Below, piece by piece: positions 1-9,702 of a stretch of DNA of 64,000 bases; positions within the stretch are counted from its first letter, which is position 1, and each line of letters begins with the position of its first letter. A model generated the notes under the pieces. It worked only from the letters and a program-made list of their open reading frames with translations. It made no database searches and had not been told where the DNA came from. The DNA lies in contig NZ_FQXP01000007.1 in NCBI RefSeq assembly GCF_900130005.1, positions 62,001 to 126,000 of the forward strand, written 5' to 3'. This DNA is from Clostridium collagenovorans DSM 3089 (GTDB lineage Bacteria; Bacillota; Clostridia; Clostridiales; Clostridiaceae). The position numbers were made by a program, and so were the translations under genes.

Positions 1-221
1 AATAGCTGAACTAATAAACTCATAAAACCTATTTTATCTAAAACATAATTTGATACAGCGTCCAAGAGATTATTCATTACTACAGTATTTAGTGCCAAAA
101 ATATACCTAGTAAAACCTTCATTAAAGAATATATCTGTATATATATTGGACATGTTTTATATGTGAAATACATTAATCTTTTAGATACACTAAAAAGAGA
201 AATATCGCAACTTTTTTTCAT
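1..221 (-). CDS. ABC exporter subunit, N-terminal fragment (runs off the left edge)
   Basis: Only the first 73 codons are inside the window. The frame opens at an ATG with an AAGGA ribosome binding site eight bases upstream and stays open to the edge. The visible part has a polar start and then a hydrophobic stretch around residues 34-50 with helix-rich sequence after it, as in the first membrane segment of an ABC exporter half-transporter. It lies about 180 bp downstream of, and in the same direction as, the complete ABC exporter gene at 405-2195. The two probably form a heterodimer, a common arrangement for Firmicute exporters. The ATPase half is outside the window, so the family call rests on position and hydrophobicity. 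Confidence 0.55.
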   Translation of the reverse strand, partial: MKKSCDISLFSVSKRLMYFTYKTCPIYIQIYSLMKVLLGIFLALNTVVMNNLLDAVSNYVLDKIGFMSLLVQL

Positions 222-404
222 AATTATCAATCCTTCTTGTATTAACTATAATTAGAGTTTCTGTATGTTTTTCTAAATATATACTTTGTAATATTAAATC
301 CACATCATCGTAATTTTTTACATATTAATTTTTTATCCTATAAAATTAATAATGAAGTTTATTTAATGCAATATATATAATTATAAATTTTTTATAATCA
401 TAAT

Positions 405-2195
405 TTAGTTATTAATATACCAACTCTTTTGACTTTCGAACATCTCAGCATATATACCATTAATATTCATTAGTTCAGTATAAGAACCTCTTTCAACTAT
501 TCTTCCATTTGATATTACAAATATTTCATCAGCAAGCTTAGTTGAAGCAAGTCTATGGCTTATAAATATTGTAGTTTCACCCCTACTTATTTCCTCAAAT
601 CTTCTATAAACATCACTCTCACTTATAGGATCAAGTGCCGCTGTAGGTTCATCAAGAATTATACAGGATGCAGAACTCACTATAGCTCTAGACATAGCTA
701 TACGTTGCCATTGTCCTCCAGATAAATCCACTCCACCTTGTCTTACTTTCCCTAGATTACTCTCTATACCCTTAGGAAGAACTTCTACTTCATTTTTCAA
801 ATCCACTATATTAAGAGCCTTCTCTATATCTTCCATGCTACAGTTATTAATATTTCCAAAGGCAACATTGTCTTTAAATGATATATAATATCTAGCAAAA
901 TCTTGATATACCACTGAAAACATTGATTTAAGCTTACTTTGACTATATTCTTTTATGGATAATCCATTTATAATAATCTCCCCTTCAAAATCTTCATATA
1001 ATCCTGTTATAAGCTTTGTAATTGTAGTTTTACCTGCACCATTAGCTCCAACAAAGGCATAATTCTTGCCTTGTTCAATCTTAAAGCTCATATTTTCTAA
1101 TATGTACCTGTCCATTCCAGGATATTTAAATGAAACATTTTTAAACTCAAGAGTGCTAATTTTTATTGGTAATTCAGAAGGTTTGTCCAAAAATTCTTCC
1201 TTATGCTCAAGCTTAAGAAAATTTTCAAGGTCTATAAGGTAACCTTTATTTCTAGCAAGTTGATCTGCACATTCAGGAAGTTGCCATGATAAATTTGATA
1301 TTAAAGATATTAGATTATTTATTATTGAAATAAATAATCCTATGGATAAAGCTCCTGATTTTACTGGAAATATAAGAATTAAAATAATAATTGAAGATAA
1401 TAAAGCTATAATAATTCCACCTGATTTAACTTTTATAAACCACTTAATTCTTACTTTTAATTGTAATTTTCTAGCCTTTTCATACTTCTCATGCCACTTT
1501 TCATTTACTTTCCTACTAAAACTAAAAAGAGTTCTCTCCTCTACAGCATCACGACCTATTAATACATCAGACAAGTATTCAACCTTTCTATTATATTTCT
1601 CAACTTCCCTATCTGCTTGATAAGTTGCATTGCCACCCTTTATTGCAAGCATAAATAACGGAACTGATATAAGTAATATTATTACCGCTGACCACCATAC
1701 TTGAGTAAATAGTACAGTAAAAACTCCTAATATACTTATTATAAGCGAAACCATATTGAAAAATTGTCCATAAGCTTCTGTGCATTGTATTTCTGGTTGT
1801 TTGCAAACCCTTGAAATCAAATCCCAACTCTCTTGATTCTCAATATAGTTATATTTTAGAGAAGCAACCTTCTCCACTAATGAAACTCTTAAACTCTCTC
1901 TTAATTTATTTTCAAGTTTTGTTTCTGCAAGTGCTACTATATGAGGTGAAAACCATAAGTACGCCGTACATACTGCCACAAGAAAAACAGAAAATATTAT
2001 ACTGCTATAACTTCCCTGACCATTGAATACAAGCACTGTCGCATTTATAAATTTAGCAATTGCTAACATACATAAAGTTGATGATAACCCCGAAAGAATC
2101 TTTAAACCTGCAATTACTATAGCATTCCTCTTGCTATAATAGAGCGGTATTTTTACAATATCCTTTACCCCATATTTTTTTACGTCCAATGACAT
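405..2195 (-). CDS. ABC exporter half-transporter (membrane domain fused to ATPase)
   Basis: A 596-residue protein with an N-terminal transmembrane domain (about residues 20-320, six hydrophobic segments) and a C-terminal ATPase domain. Visible motifs are Walker A GANGAGKTT (about 382-390), the signature DLSGGQWQR (about 490), Walker B IILDEPTAALD (about 512) and the H-loop ISHRLAS. All catalytic elements are intact. A purine-rich GGGGG-AGGGG ribosome binding site precedes the ATG. The gene downstream (1-221) also starts like an exporter, so the pair probably makes a heterodimeric pump. The substrate cannot be told; peptides, lipids or drugs are all exported by this family. Size and architecture are normal for the family. 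Confidence 0.85.
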   Translation of the reverse strand: MSLDVKKYGVKDIVKIPLYYSKRNAIVIAGLKILSGLSSTLCMLAIAKFINATVLVFNGQGSYSSIIFSVFLVAVCTAYLWFSPHIVALAETKLENKLRESLRVSLVEKVASLKYNYIENQESWDLISRVCKQPEIQCTEAYGQFFNMVSLIISILGVFTVLFTQVWWSAVIILLISVPLFMLAIKGGNATYQADREVEKYNRKVEYLSDVLIGRDAVEERTLFSFSRKVNEKWHEKYEKARKLQLKVRIKWFIKVKSGGIIIALLSSIIILILIFPVKSGALSIGLFISIINNLISLISNLSWQLPECADQLARNKGYLIDLENFLKLEHKEEFLDKPSELPIKISTLEFKNVSFKYPGMDRYILENMSFKIEQGKNYAFVGANGAGKTTITKLITGLYEDFEGEIIINGLSIKEYSQSKLKSMFSVVYQDFARYYISFKDNVAFGNINNCSMEDIEKALNIVDLKNEVEVLPKGIESNLGKVRQGGVDLSGGQWQRIAMSRAIVSSASCIILDEPTAALDPISESDVYRRFEEISRGETTIFISHRLASTKLADEIFVISNGRIVERGSYTELMNINGIYAEMFESQKSWYINN

Positions 2196-2471
2196 TTTAC
2201 CCCTGCCCCCTATTTGCCTCTAACATTTACTTAATTTATATAAATATTAAATCTTCCTAAACCCTTTTAACTTTCCCCCTCAGTAAATCTTTTTATAATT
2301 TTTTGAACCATGAATATCCTTACTAATATTGTTTCTTACTTTATATCACTTGAAATAAAACTTCTTTTGTAAAGTTATTACTCTTATTCCATCTTTATAC
2401 TTACTATATCCAAATATAAAACTAAATGGAATTATAATTAATAAATATTACATTTCATACTAACTAATTGC

Positions 2472-2960
2472 CTAATAAAATGCTGGTAATTTATCAAGAA
2501 CTTCCTCAACTGCATTTATAAATTTTTCATCTAATTTAAACTTTTTAGATCTAAAAATTAAACCTCTTAAGAATATCTTACGATTCTCTCGTAAATGCTC
2601 TTCATTAGGATATTTACCAACACTTTCAAAGTCTGCAAAGGTATATATCCAATTTATAAACTCTTCATTTTTAATAATCTTTCTGCTATATATACAGATA
2701 AATAAATTTATTAATCTCTACTCTTCCTCATTTATATATGTGTAAGTATCCACACATATTTTATCCTTTATAATATCCAACATTTCCATAAGTTCTTCAT
2801 ATTTAATAAACTTCGATTCTGCCAAACTACATAAAGCATCTGCAGTATGCGCACTAGAATGTGCCCACCCCTTATCTACTACATATCCCCTTTTACACCT
2901 CTTACAAAATAATAATTGTATGCTTACATGAATTAGAAATAATGACTTACTTAAAAACAA
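2472..2960 (-). pseudogene. DUF2785 family protein, disrupted
   Basis: The first 80 codons carry the DUF2785 hallmark RGYV..KGWAHSSAHTADAL near residues 24-42. They end at an in-frame TAG (2718-2720). Reading through this TAG in the same frame gives another 82 codons to the TAG at 2472, including KNEEFINWIYTFADF and FLRGLIFRSKKF, which fit the C-terminal half of the family. The N-terminal part is much shorter than a full member and has no convincing ribosome binding site. It therefore looks 5'-deleted as well as interrupted by a nonsense codon. The function of DUF2785 is unknown. TAG is not a known recoding codon in Clostridium, so decay is the simplest reading. Confidence 0.7.
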
Positions 2961-3436
2961 TACTCTATAATGAAAATTAACTTACTCAAATCTACCTAAA
3001 TGATATGTGCTCTATGAAATAAGGTTGTATTAATTGTATTAATTTACTTTTTTAAATTATAATAACATATTTTACTCCTTATATAAACATTGTAGAGCTC
3101 ATAAAGAAAAATTAGTTACCCCTTAAAATCCCCATGTCTTTCATAAAACATTTTAGTCTAGAAAGCTTAACTTTAATTCCTCCATACAAATACTACCTAC
3201 GAATAAAACATCTACGTTTATTTTTATAAATTTAAAATATTTACCTCTAAATCATGATTAAACTTTTCTTAAGACTCTAAACTCATATCATTCTCACACC
3301 CTTTGCAATCCTTAAGTAATGCCCCTTAGATTTGCAATAAAGCTAATAATCCTGTTTTTTAATTGAAAAATAATCCACTTATGATTAAAATAGGTTGTAG
3401 GGATTATTAATTATTATGTTAAGGGGGAAGCTGTAT
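2961..3436. other. Intergenic stretch without a supported gene
   Basis: About 475 AT-rich bases between the disrupted DUF2785 gene and the metallopeptidase gene. Short frames occur on both strands, but none has both a ribosome binding site and protein-like composition. No hairpin or repeat stood out. Confidence 0.5.
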
Positions 3437-4510
3437 ATGAGAACTTTGTATAATGAAATTGCTTTAATTTTAGATAAAATAGATTTTGATTGCCTATGGA
3501 AGGGTTTTAAGAGACTGGACTTCGCTTTGTATAATGATGAGGAGGTTTATCTTAAGGATTCCGTTATTCCTAAGGATAATAGATTCATGGGGAATACTAG
3601 CATAAAGTTTGATGATGAATATATTGCTATTTGGAATGTTGGCGATCCTACTGATGTGAATCCGCAAATACTTGCTAGTAAAATAGTTCATGAGATGTTT
3701 CATGGATTTCAATACATCAACGAGGAGTGTCGTTTCCCAAACCTATTTCAACTTTTAGATTACCCTAATAACTTAAGAAACTATCAATTAAGACATTATG
3801 AAAATCAGCTTTTAGTTAACGCCTTTAAGGAAACTGATTTCACTGAGAAAACTAATCTTTTAAAGGAGTTCTTCTCTATAAGAAAATCCAGAGAAAACTT
3901 AATAGGTAATATAATCAACTGCGAATACTTAACTGAAACTCAAGAAGGTTTAGCAGAATACATTGGTACAAAGGCATTAAAACAAATATCCTTGAGTCTT
4001 TATGAAGAAAGAACTAATGAATATTTAGACATGCTTTCAAATTTCAATGAGCATAGTTTTGATATAAGAAGAATGGGATACTTTATAGGTACTATCTTAT
4101 TCTTAACCTTAGAAGATGCTAAGATTAACTTTTATCATGACATAAAGGGATGTACTGAAACAGCCTATGAATTGGTCACTAAAAACCTTGTGATAAATGA
4201 ATTAGAAAATCCTATAAAAGCTGATAACATTGTGTTTCAAGCCTTTAATGATTACATGGTTAAGAAGGAAAAGTTATTTGATGACTTTCTTAAAAATTCT
4301 AGTGAGCCTGTAAAAGGAAACTTTTTATACTATGGCTCCGATCCTATGAATACCTATAAACTTAATAACTTTATTATAAGTAAGTATTTCGCTATCCTTA
4401 GAAACAGCGAAACCAATGAAGATACTTATTTCTATGAATCCGTTATGTTTGAATTAGAAAGTGACTCCTCCATGAAGGTTGTCTCTTATCGTAAGGAATT
4501 AAATAAATAA
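3437..4510 (+). CDS. Putative zinc metallopeptidase (HExxH), uncharacterised
   Basis: A soluble protein of about 357 residues with no signal peptide. It holds a classic zinc-binding motif, HEMFH, at residues 85-89 from this start. A downstream segment, ETQEGLAEYIG, about 85 residues later, offers a glutamate as possible third ligand, as in gluzincin-type peptidases. I chose the second ATG because AAGGGGG lies about ten bases before it; an ATG seven codons upstream has a poorer site. The gene stands alone, ends at a strong hairpin and faces decayed genes on the other strand. Family and substrate are not recognised. The peptidase call is inference from the motif. Confidence 0.65.
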   Translation: MRTLYNEIALILDKIDFDCLWKGFKRLDFALYNDEEVYLKDSVIPKDNRFMGNTSIKFDDEYIAIWNVGDPTDVNPQILASKIVHEMFHGFQYINEECRFPNLFQLLDYPNNLRNYQLRHYENQLLVNAFKETDFTEKTNLLKEFFSIRKSRENLIGNIINCEYLTETQEGLAEYIGTKALKQISLSLYEERTNEYLDMLSNFNEHSFDIRRMGYFIGTILFLTLEDAKINFYHDIKGCTETAYELVTKNLVINELENPIKADNIVFQAFNDYMVKKEKLFDDFLKNSSEPVKGNFLYYGSDPMNTYKLNNFIISKYFAILRNSETNEDTYFYESVMFELESDSSMKVVSYRKELNK

Positions 4511-4530
4511 TATTAAAATATTCAAAAGTT

Positions 4531-4556
4531 AAAGGATGTCCTATTGGGCATCCTTT
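4531..4556. terminator. Hairpin terminator shared by convergent genes
   Basis: An 11-bp stem, AAAGGATGTCC paired with GGGCATCCTTT (one G-T wobble), with a four-base loop. It lies between the convergent metallopeptidase and hydrolase genes and could stop transcription from both sides, though its T-runs are short. Confidence 0.65.
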
Positions 4557-4617
4557 AATTTCGTATTATGAACACTATGTTGTTATAGTTTTCGTTAATT
4601 TCAATTTTCAATATAGC

Positions 4618-5397
4618 CTATTTAGCCTTTTCTAAAAACTCTTCCAAAATAGAATTAAATTCATTTGGAGTATCCATATTAACAACATGTCCAGCATTAT
4701 CAAATATAACAAACTGACTATTGGATTCTGATTCAAACCACATTTTAGCGGCTTTTATAGCCATGTCATTATCATGCTTTCCTACACCAATCATTAATGG
4801 ATAATCTCTTGTGTGAGTCTTATATTTGTTTACCAATTGGTTTAAAGATGCAAAATGCCTAAATGAACTTTTCTTGAAATGTATATTCATATTGTAAAAC
4901 TTATCTTGTGCAACTTTTGTGTACACAGATATCTTCATAGTAGCCTTTGCAAAAGCCTTAATTGAAAAAATCGCTTTAAGTACCATCTTCATTTGCTCTT
5001 TACTATTTTCTTTTTGGATAGAGGAATCAAAATTGTTAATATCGTAACCACCAATACAACATAGAGATACAACTCTATTAGGATACTTATTAGCAAAATC
5101 CTGTATCAAAATAGCACCGATTGATATACCAACTAAATTAATCTTTTTAATATTTTCTATATCTAATATTTTTTCTATTTGTTGCGCAGTATCTGCTAAA
5201 GAAGTTTTACCCTGTGACTTCCCATGTCCAATTAAATCTATAGCTATAACTTTATGTTTATCTTTAAAGTACTCAAGTTGTGATTCGAAACATGTGTGAT
5301 TTGCAAAGGCAGGATGAATAAAAAGAATCGAACTACTTCCTTGATTTTCATTAGTCCAGTAATGGATATCTGTATTTTCAATTATCTTTTCAATCAT
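4618..5397 (-). CDS. Alpha/beta hydrolase
   Basis: 259 residues, the usual size for a single-domain alpha/beta hydrolase. The nucleophile elbow is GISIG with Ser92. The candidate acid is Asp209 or Asp211 (GKHDND) and the candidate base is His237 (NAGHVVNMDTPNEF). The segment DLIGHGKSQG after the third strand is also typical. There is no signal peptide, so the enzyme is cytoplasmic. AAAGGAG precedes the ATG at good spacing. The family covers esterases, lipases and C-C hydrolases, and nothing here fixes the substrate. It is monocistronic as far as visible; the next genes on this strand are broken. Confidence 0.85.
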   Translation of the reverse strand: MIEKIIENTDIHYWTNENQGSSSILFIHPAFANHTCFESQLEYFKDKHKVIAIDLIGHGKSQGKTSLADTAQQIEKILDIENIKKINLVGISIGAILIQDFANKYPNRVVSLCCIGGYDINNFDSSIQKENSKEQMKMVLKAIFSIKAFAKATMKISVYTKVAQDKFYNMNIHFKKSSFRHFASLNQLVNKYKTHTRDYPLMIGVGKHDNDMAIKAAKMWFESESNSQFVIFDNAGHVVNMDTPNEFNSILEEFLEKAK

Positions 5398-5527
5398 TGT
5401 TTCTCCTTTTTTTATAACTGCACATTATTTAACTAATACGCAGTATTTTCTTAAACTATTCCCATAAACCACAGTCTACTAAGCCTATGTAATACTACTT
5501 CCATTTACACTTCATATTAAACAAATC

Positions 5528-5699
5528 TTATTTATCCTTTTTAGATAATAAATCTTTCACATTAAAAACAGAACTTATAAAAAACATTATTGAACAGAAT
5601 AAACCTAAAATATTCCCTCTAATTATCCACTGGATAAAGAAAACTATACATGCAAAAAGAGCTCCCAATTTTAATATATTCTACCCTTCTTTTATTCAT
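5528..5699 (-). pseudogene. Small membrane protein, frameshifted
   Basis: An AAGGAG site is followed by an ATG at 5699, and the first nine codons read MNKRRVEYI. That frame then stops early, but the next frame continues with LGALFACIVFFIQWII, a further hydrophobic stretch and a charged end LLSKKDK to the stop at 5528. Joined, they give a protein of about 57 residues with two membrane segments. The total length of 172 bases is one more than a multiple of three, which fits a single-base insertion. It lies just downstream of the broken ABC-2 permease and was probably part of the same operon. Confidence 0.45.
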
Positions 5700-5779
5700 A
5701 ACTGCTCCTTATATAGTTCTTTAAATCCATGATCTTATAGAGCAATATTTTAACTTCAAATTTGTATACCTAAAGTTCA

Positions 5780-6528
5780 TTACTTTATCTTTAATTTCTT
5801 TCTAACAATTAAAGTAAGAGCAAAAAAGATTATAATAATAATCATCATATATAAAACACTTTCTAATATGGTTACATTATGACCGTTTAATATAAAATCA
5901 ACTCCGTATTGCAATTTATACGAGATAACTACACTTGCTGGTGCATTAAGAAATACATCATTTAGTGGCTTCTCCATAAGAATTTTTTTCAGAACTAAGC
6001 CTGAATGACTTGGTGGAAATATCATAATTACATCTTGAACTAAGGATGGTAGTGACCCTATTGGAACATATACCCCTGTTAAAAATCCTATTAAAGTACC
6101 AACCACATTGCTTACAGAAGTGAAAGCACCCATATTTAATGGAGCTTACAATAAACATATTGATTGCTGTTGCCATTAACACAGATATAAAAACAACTGC
6201 CAATACCTTAAACATTGAAGTTATATCTAATAAACTTCCACCATTAAAATAAATAAATAGTTGTGAAAAAATAGTAGCTAAAGTACTCATTATTAAACCA
6301 ATAATAGCAGCACTTATAACATATCCCAATACAATACTAAGGTTGCTTATTGGTGAAACCATAAAATCATAAGCATTTTCTCTTTCTCTATCATTGACCA
6401 TAGTACCAAAAGCACCTAATGTACTAGTAAATTCTACTATGGAAACAAGAGCAGCCATTATCCAGCTATCAATTAAAAATTTAATTCCAGTAACCTTTCC
6501 TACTGCCATTTCTACATTCTGTATAACT
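5780..6528 (-). pseudogene. ABC-2 type permease, frameshifted and 5'-deleted
   Basis: Two overlapping frames together read as the C-terminal half of an ABC-2 permease. The upstream frame (6509 leftward) has FLIDSWIMAALVSIVEFTST and NDRERENAYDFMVSPIS, then several membrane segments, and loses homology near 6140. The next frame resumes with FTSVSNVVGTLIGFLTG and YVPIGSLP and runs to the stop at 5780. A one-base indel near 6140 explains this. The N-terminal membrane segments are absent because the remnant joins directly to the truncated ATPase gene. The export pump is therefore non-functional. Confidence 0.75.
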
Positions 6529-6690
6529 TTTTAATGTACATAAAATATCTATGGTCGTAGATTTACCAGCACCATTAGTCCCTAAGAATGCGAATAACTC
6601 CCCCTTGTTCACATAAAAGTCTATGCCCTTTACCGCCGTCAAATTGTTGTATTTTTTTACGAGACCTTTTACTTCAATTATTTTATCCAT
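6481..6690 (-). pseudogene. ABC transporter ATPase, truncated after Walker A
   Basis: The gene opens with a good AGGAGG site and ATG. About 55 residues follow that are typical of an ABC-2 exporter ATPase, including Walker A GTNGAGKST, and end at DILCTL. The signature, Walker B and H-loop are missing. From about 6524 the DNA continues as permease sequence in another frame. A single deletion seems to have removed the rest of the ATPase and the start of the permease, fusing the two remnants. Confidence 0.8.
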
Positions 6691-6968
6691 GTATCCTCCT
6701 AACTGTGCTAAGCAACTGATACCCTCATTTGCTTATATGATAATACTGATTTTTAACCTTAAATTTATATGCTTAAATTTATTCATTAAACATATTTTTA
6801 ATAAAACCTTTAGTTAATTAATTTTGACTATGATAAATTACTATCTGCATATAATTAACTATTAATTTCCTTTAAAAGATAATTAATTTTGATTATGATA
6901 ATCTAATAGCTAAATAATATCTAAGCTTAAATTCATTCACTCCTAAAGCTACTACTTTAATTAAATTG

Positions 6969-7330
6969 TTATTCTATCTCATAAACTATTAGTGGAAATT
7001 CTAAATATGCTATTTCATTTTTGATTATGCTATAATTAGTAAGAACTGTGATGAATAAGACACATGATGCTAATATAAAAATACTCATAATATCAAAAAA
7101 CAACTAAGAGTAGTTATAAAAATTAATGCAAAGTAACTCCCCTCCTATACTATTTCTTAATACTCTTTTTAATTCTAGTAACTAACACTGTAAGATAAAA
7201 AATAAGAAATGTGCTTAATGGTATAACATAATATTGTTTAATATATATACTGAAAATTAAGAAAATTATAGGATGTAGTTTATAATAAAAACTTATATCG
7301 GGACCTCTTATGCTAATAAGTTAAGCTCTT
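6969..7330 (-). pseudogene. Possible remnants of small membrane-protein genes
   Basis: Two minus-strand stretches look protein-like. One ends at 7150 and contains KLHPIIFLIFSIYI and a basic tail TRIKKSIKK, but no start is visible. The other, 7088-6969, encodes 39 residues beginning MSIFILASCVLFITVLTNYS; an AGGAGGGG site lies about 55 bases upstream with an in-frame TAG in between. They may be decayed membrane proteins of the neighbouring dead operon. The evidence is composition only, so this is a weak call. Nothing else was recognised between 6691 and 7557, apart from a direct pair of AATTAATTTTGAYTATGATA at about 6817 and 6881. Confidence 0.25.
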
Positions 7331-7344
7331 ATAAATGAGGTCCC
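7300..7344. repeat. Inverted repeat
   Basis: Perfect 8-bp arms GGGACCTC and GAGGTCCC with a 29-base spacer. It lies about 210 bp downstream of the broken ATP-binding gene and lacks a clear T-tract, so its role as a terminator is uncertain. Confidence 0.4.
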
Positions 7345-7497
7345 ACATTAATAATATTATGCTTTAGCTTCCTTTATCACAAAAACACCAACCTGAGTAA
7401 ACATATCTTATATTATTCTGCCTATCAATTAACTTACAAAATGTCTAACCAAACATTTATATTAGTTATATCTTTATTCAAACTTTTTATAATATAT

Positions 7498-7525
7498 CGT
7501 TCGCGACCGTTTGCGACCGTTCGCT
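7498..7525. repeat. GC-rich iterated decamer
   Basis: Two full copies and a partial copy of GTTYGCGACC in a row, ending GTTCGC. This is a striking GC-rich patch in AT-rich DNA. It lies just past the stop of the gene ending at 7558. Confidence 0.5.
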
Positions 7526-7557
7526 ATTAATGCTCTATGGTTTATTTTCTTCATATA

Positions 7558-9245
7558 TTATTTTAATATATATCTAATTTTAGATCCCGAGCCAACCCTT
7601 TGAATTCTTCCTAAATTAATCAATTCATTAAATATTTCCACACTTTTTGTCTTTTTAAATTCAAATGTTTCAACACATAATTTTGTAGTTATATATTCAT
7701 TTTTAATTATATAATATAATACTCGTTTTTCATCAAATGTTAATTCTTTCTCACTAACTCCAAAAGTTGTAGTAGTTACATCATCATTATTCTTAATCAT
7801 ATCAGTTAAAAAATACTTTGTTCCTCTACCAGTCCCATCTGATTCTAAATAACCTCTATCAACCAAAGTTGATAATATCTTATTACTCTTTAGCGCATGT
7901 GTATCTAATAATTGTTGAAGTCTATTGTTAGTAATATATTCTTCTTGATGTGCTGCTACTAAAGCCATTACCTCTTCCCTATTTAACTCATTATACTTGA
8001 CTTTTAATACACTCTTCAAAAGACTTATACTCTCCTCTGGTAACATAGATACTGTTCTTAATATTAAACATATTCTATCTGGATTATATAACTCTTCTAA
8101 ATCTGGTGCTAACCATTCTTGTTCTTTCCATGCTAATTGAACATTTTCGAGACCTGAACCCGCTCGTTTTCCAACACCTAAAATATTAAACATTTTAAAT
8201 ATGTTTTCATTTCTTGGATCACTTACGCCACCTTTTAATGCCTCTTCTCTAGTGATTCTTAAACTCCTAGGATTACTTATTTTAAAGAAAGTTTTTCCCT
8301 TCTCTATAACAATACCTCTTGGTAGTCTATAATCTGCGTGTATCAAAGCGTTAGCAACAGCCTCCCTAACTGCCTCATGAACTCTAGTATCCTCCTGTCT
8401 TAATCCATTGACAATTCTAAAAGGTATATTTAAATTATCTGTTATTCTATTTATAATTTTAAAATAAAAATCAAATATATTTCCACTCCAAGTTCCATCA
8501 GAGGATATTACTCTATAATCCCATCTAACCTCTTGTGACATCTTCTCTCTATAATCTAAAAAATACTTTGGAAACTCATCTGTTATACTTCTATCTTCTC
8601 CAAACATTAAAAGACCCGCTGCTGTTATTCCTTCTCTACCTGTTTTTCTTTCTTTATCATAAGCACCTAACTTATATAAGAATGATTTGGTTTTACTGCT
8701 CTTAATCTATTTCTAAAACTATCAATAGTATCTTTATTTAAATCCTCCATTGAAAATCCATCTAAAATTATACTATCCTGAGACTCCTCTAATTGATCTG
8801 CAATCATTCTCTTTATTTCTTCATTTGAACATTTATAATCTCCAGAGTGATTTCTTCTATATGTTCCTGAATGTTTACTTTCATTAAATGGATTCTCACC
8901 AATGTAAACTGGCCTTTCTTTTCTTGATGCTTTAGGAACATTGATTACTATTATCTCTTTATCATCAATTTCTTCTATTTTTATTAGTGAATTATTTAAT
9001 ATGTTAGAACTTACTTTCTTAGGATTATTTAAGTTATCCCATAAATCCTTAAGTATATTATCTACATTTTCTATTCCAGTCACGCTAAATATACCCTTCT
9101 TCTCTTTTATGCCTAATAAAATAGTTCCTCCATTTGTATTACAAAATGCGGAATAAGTTTCCCACAAATCCTTTGGTAATCCTCCTGCTGCTTCTTTGCA
9201 TTCTACTTCCTCATTCTCAACTATTGAATATATATCTATCTCCAA
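7558..9245 (-). pseudogene. AlbA_2/Schlafen-like ATP-binding protein, frameshifted
   Basis: The 5' frame (9245-8667) encodes 192 residues with the AlbA_2 putative DNA-binding domain: VECKEAAGGLPKDLWETYSA near residue 14 and NTNGGTILLGIKE near 37-50. It stops after NRLRAVKPNHS. The next frame then continues from about 8680 with LYKLGAYDKERKTGREGI and the HATPase_c_4-like half (HEAVREAVANALIHADYRLP, GSGLENV). A winged-helix-like tail ends at 7558. The junction lacks residues normally found between the two halves, so a small out-of-frame deletion is likely. Intact relatives (COG2865) are putative transcriptional regulators or stress/defence proteins. The second half could restart at the ATG at 8607, but no good ribosome binding site supports this. 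Confidence 0.7.
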
Positions 9246-9330
9246 TATAATTCACCTCTCTTCCTTAACCTTTATCTCATAGTTTTTATTATATCCTCTA
9301 ATTTCTAAACTTCAAATAAAGATTTATATA

Positions 9331-9442
9331 TTTTATTGCAACTCCGTCCATGGAAGTTTGAGTATATTTCCCATTAACTTGTATTTGCTATAACTCTTCT
9401 TGAGCTCAATAAGATGTGTCATATTATCAACCTTCACAATAT
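9331..9442 (-). pseudogene. Decayed fragment of a DUF4430 gene
   Basis: This stretch aligns base by base with the 3' half of the intact DUF4430 gene at 17045-17449. Shared runs include CCCATTAACTTGTATTTGC and CACTCTTCTTG-like sequence; I judge it roughly 70-75% identical by eye. It has no open frame and no start. It looks like a leftover of an old duplication. Confidence 0.65.
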
Positions 9443-9565
9443 ATCAACTATATTTATTTCCACTAAAGCCTTTCCTAATAATATACCCTCTTAATTGAGT
9501 AGTTTAAGTTCAATTTTATATACTTCACTTTATAAAAATATAACTATAATTTCAAATAAAATTAA

Positions 9566-9615
9566 TTTAGGTGAGTATTCTAATTACAAAATAATCATTA
9601 AAATACTCACCTAAA
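9566..9615. terminator. Long-stem hairpin terminator
   Basis: Perfect 14-bp arms TTTAGGTGAGTATT and AATACTCACCTAAA around a 22-base loop. It lies about 90 bp past the stop of the CPBP gene and probably ends the bacteriocin-side minus-strand operon. Confidence 0.65.
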
Positions 9616-9702
9616 TCATTTATAATACTACCAAAATTCTAATAGCCATTAAAGATATAGTATCAATTAAAACATCTGAGCTACTTTTATCAACATTATT
9701 TA

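Noticed and set aside
5958..6133. Programmed frameshift in the ABC-2 permease
   Set aside because: No slippery sequence is evident and the upstream ATPase is truncated, so decay explains it better.
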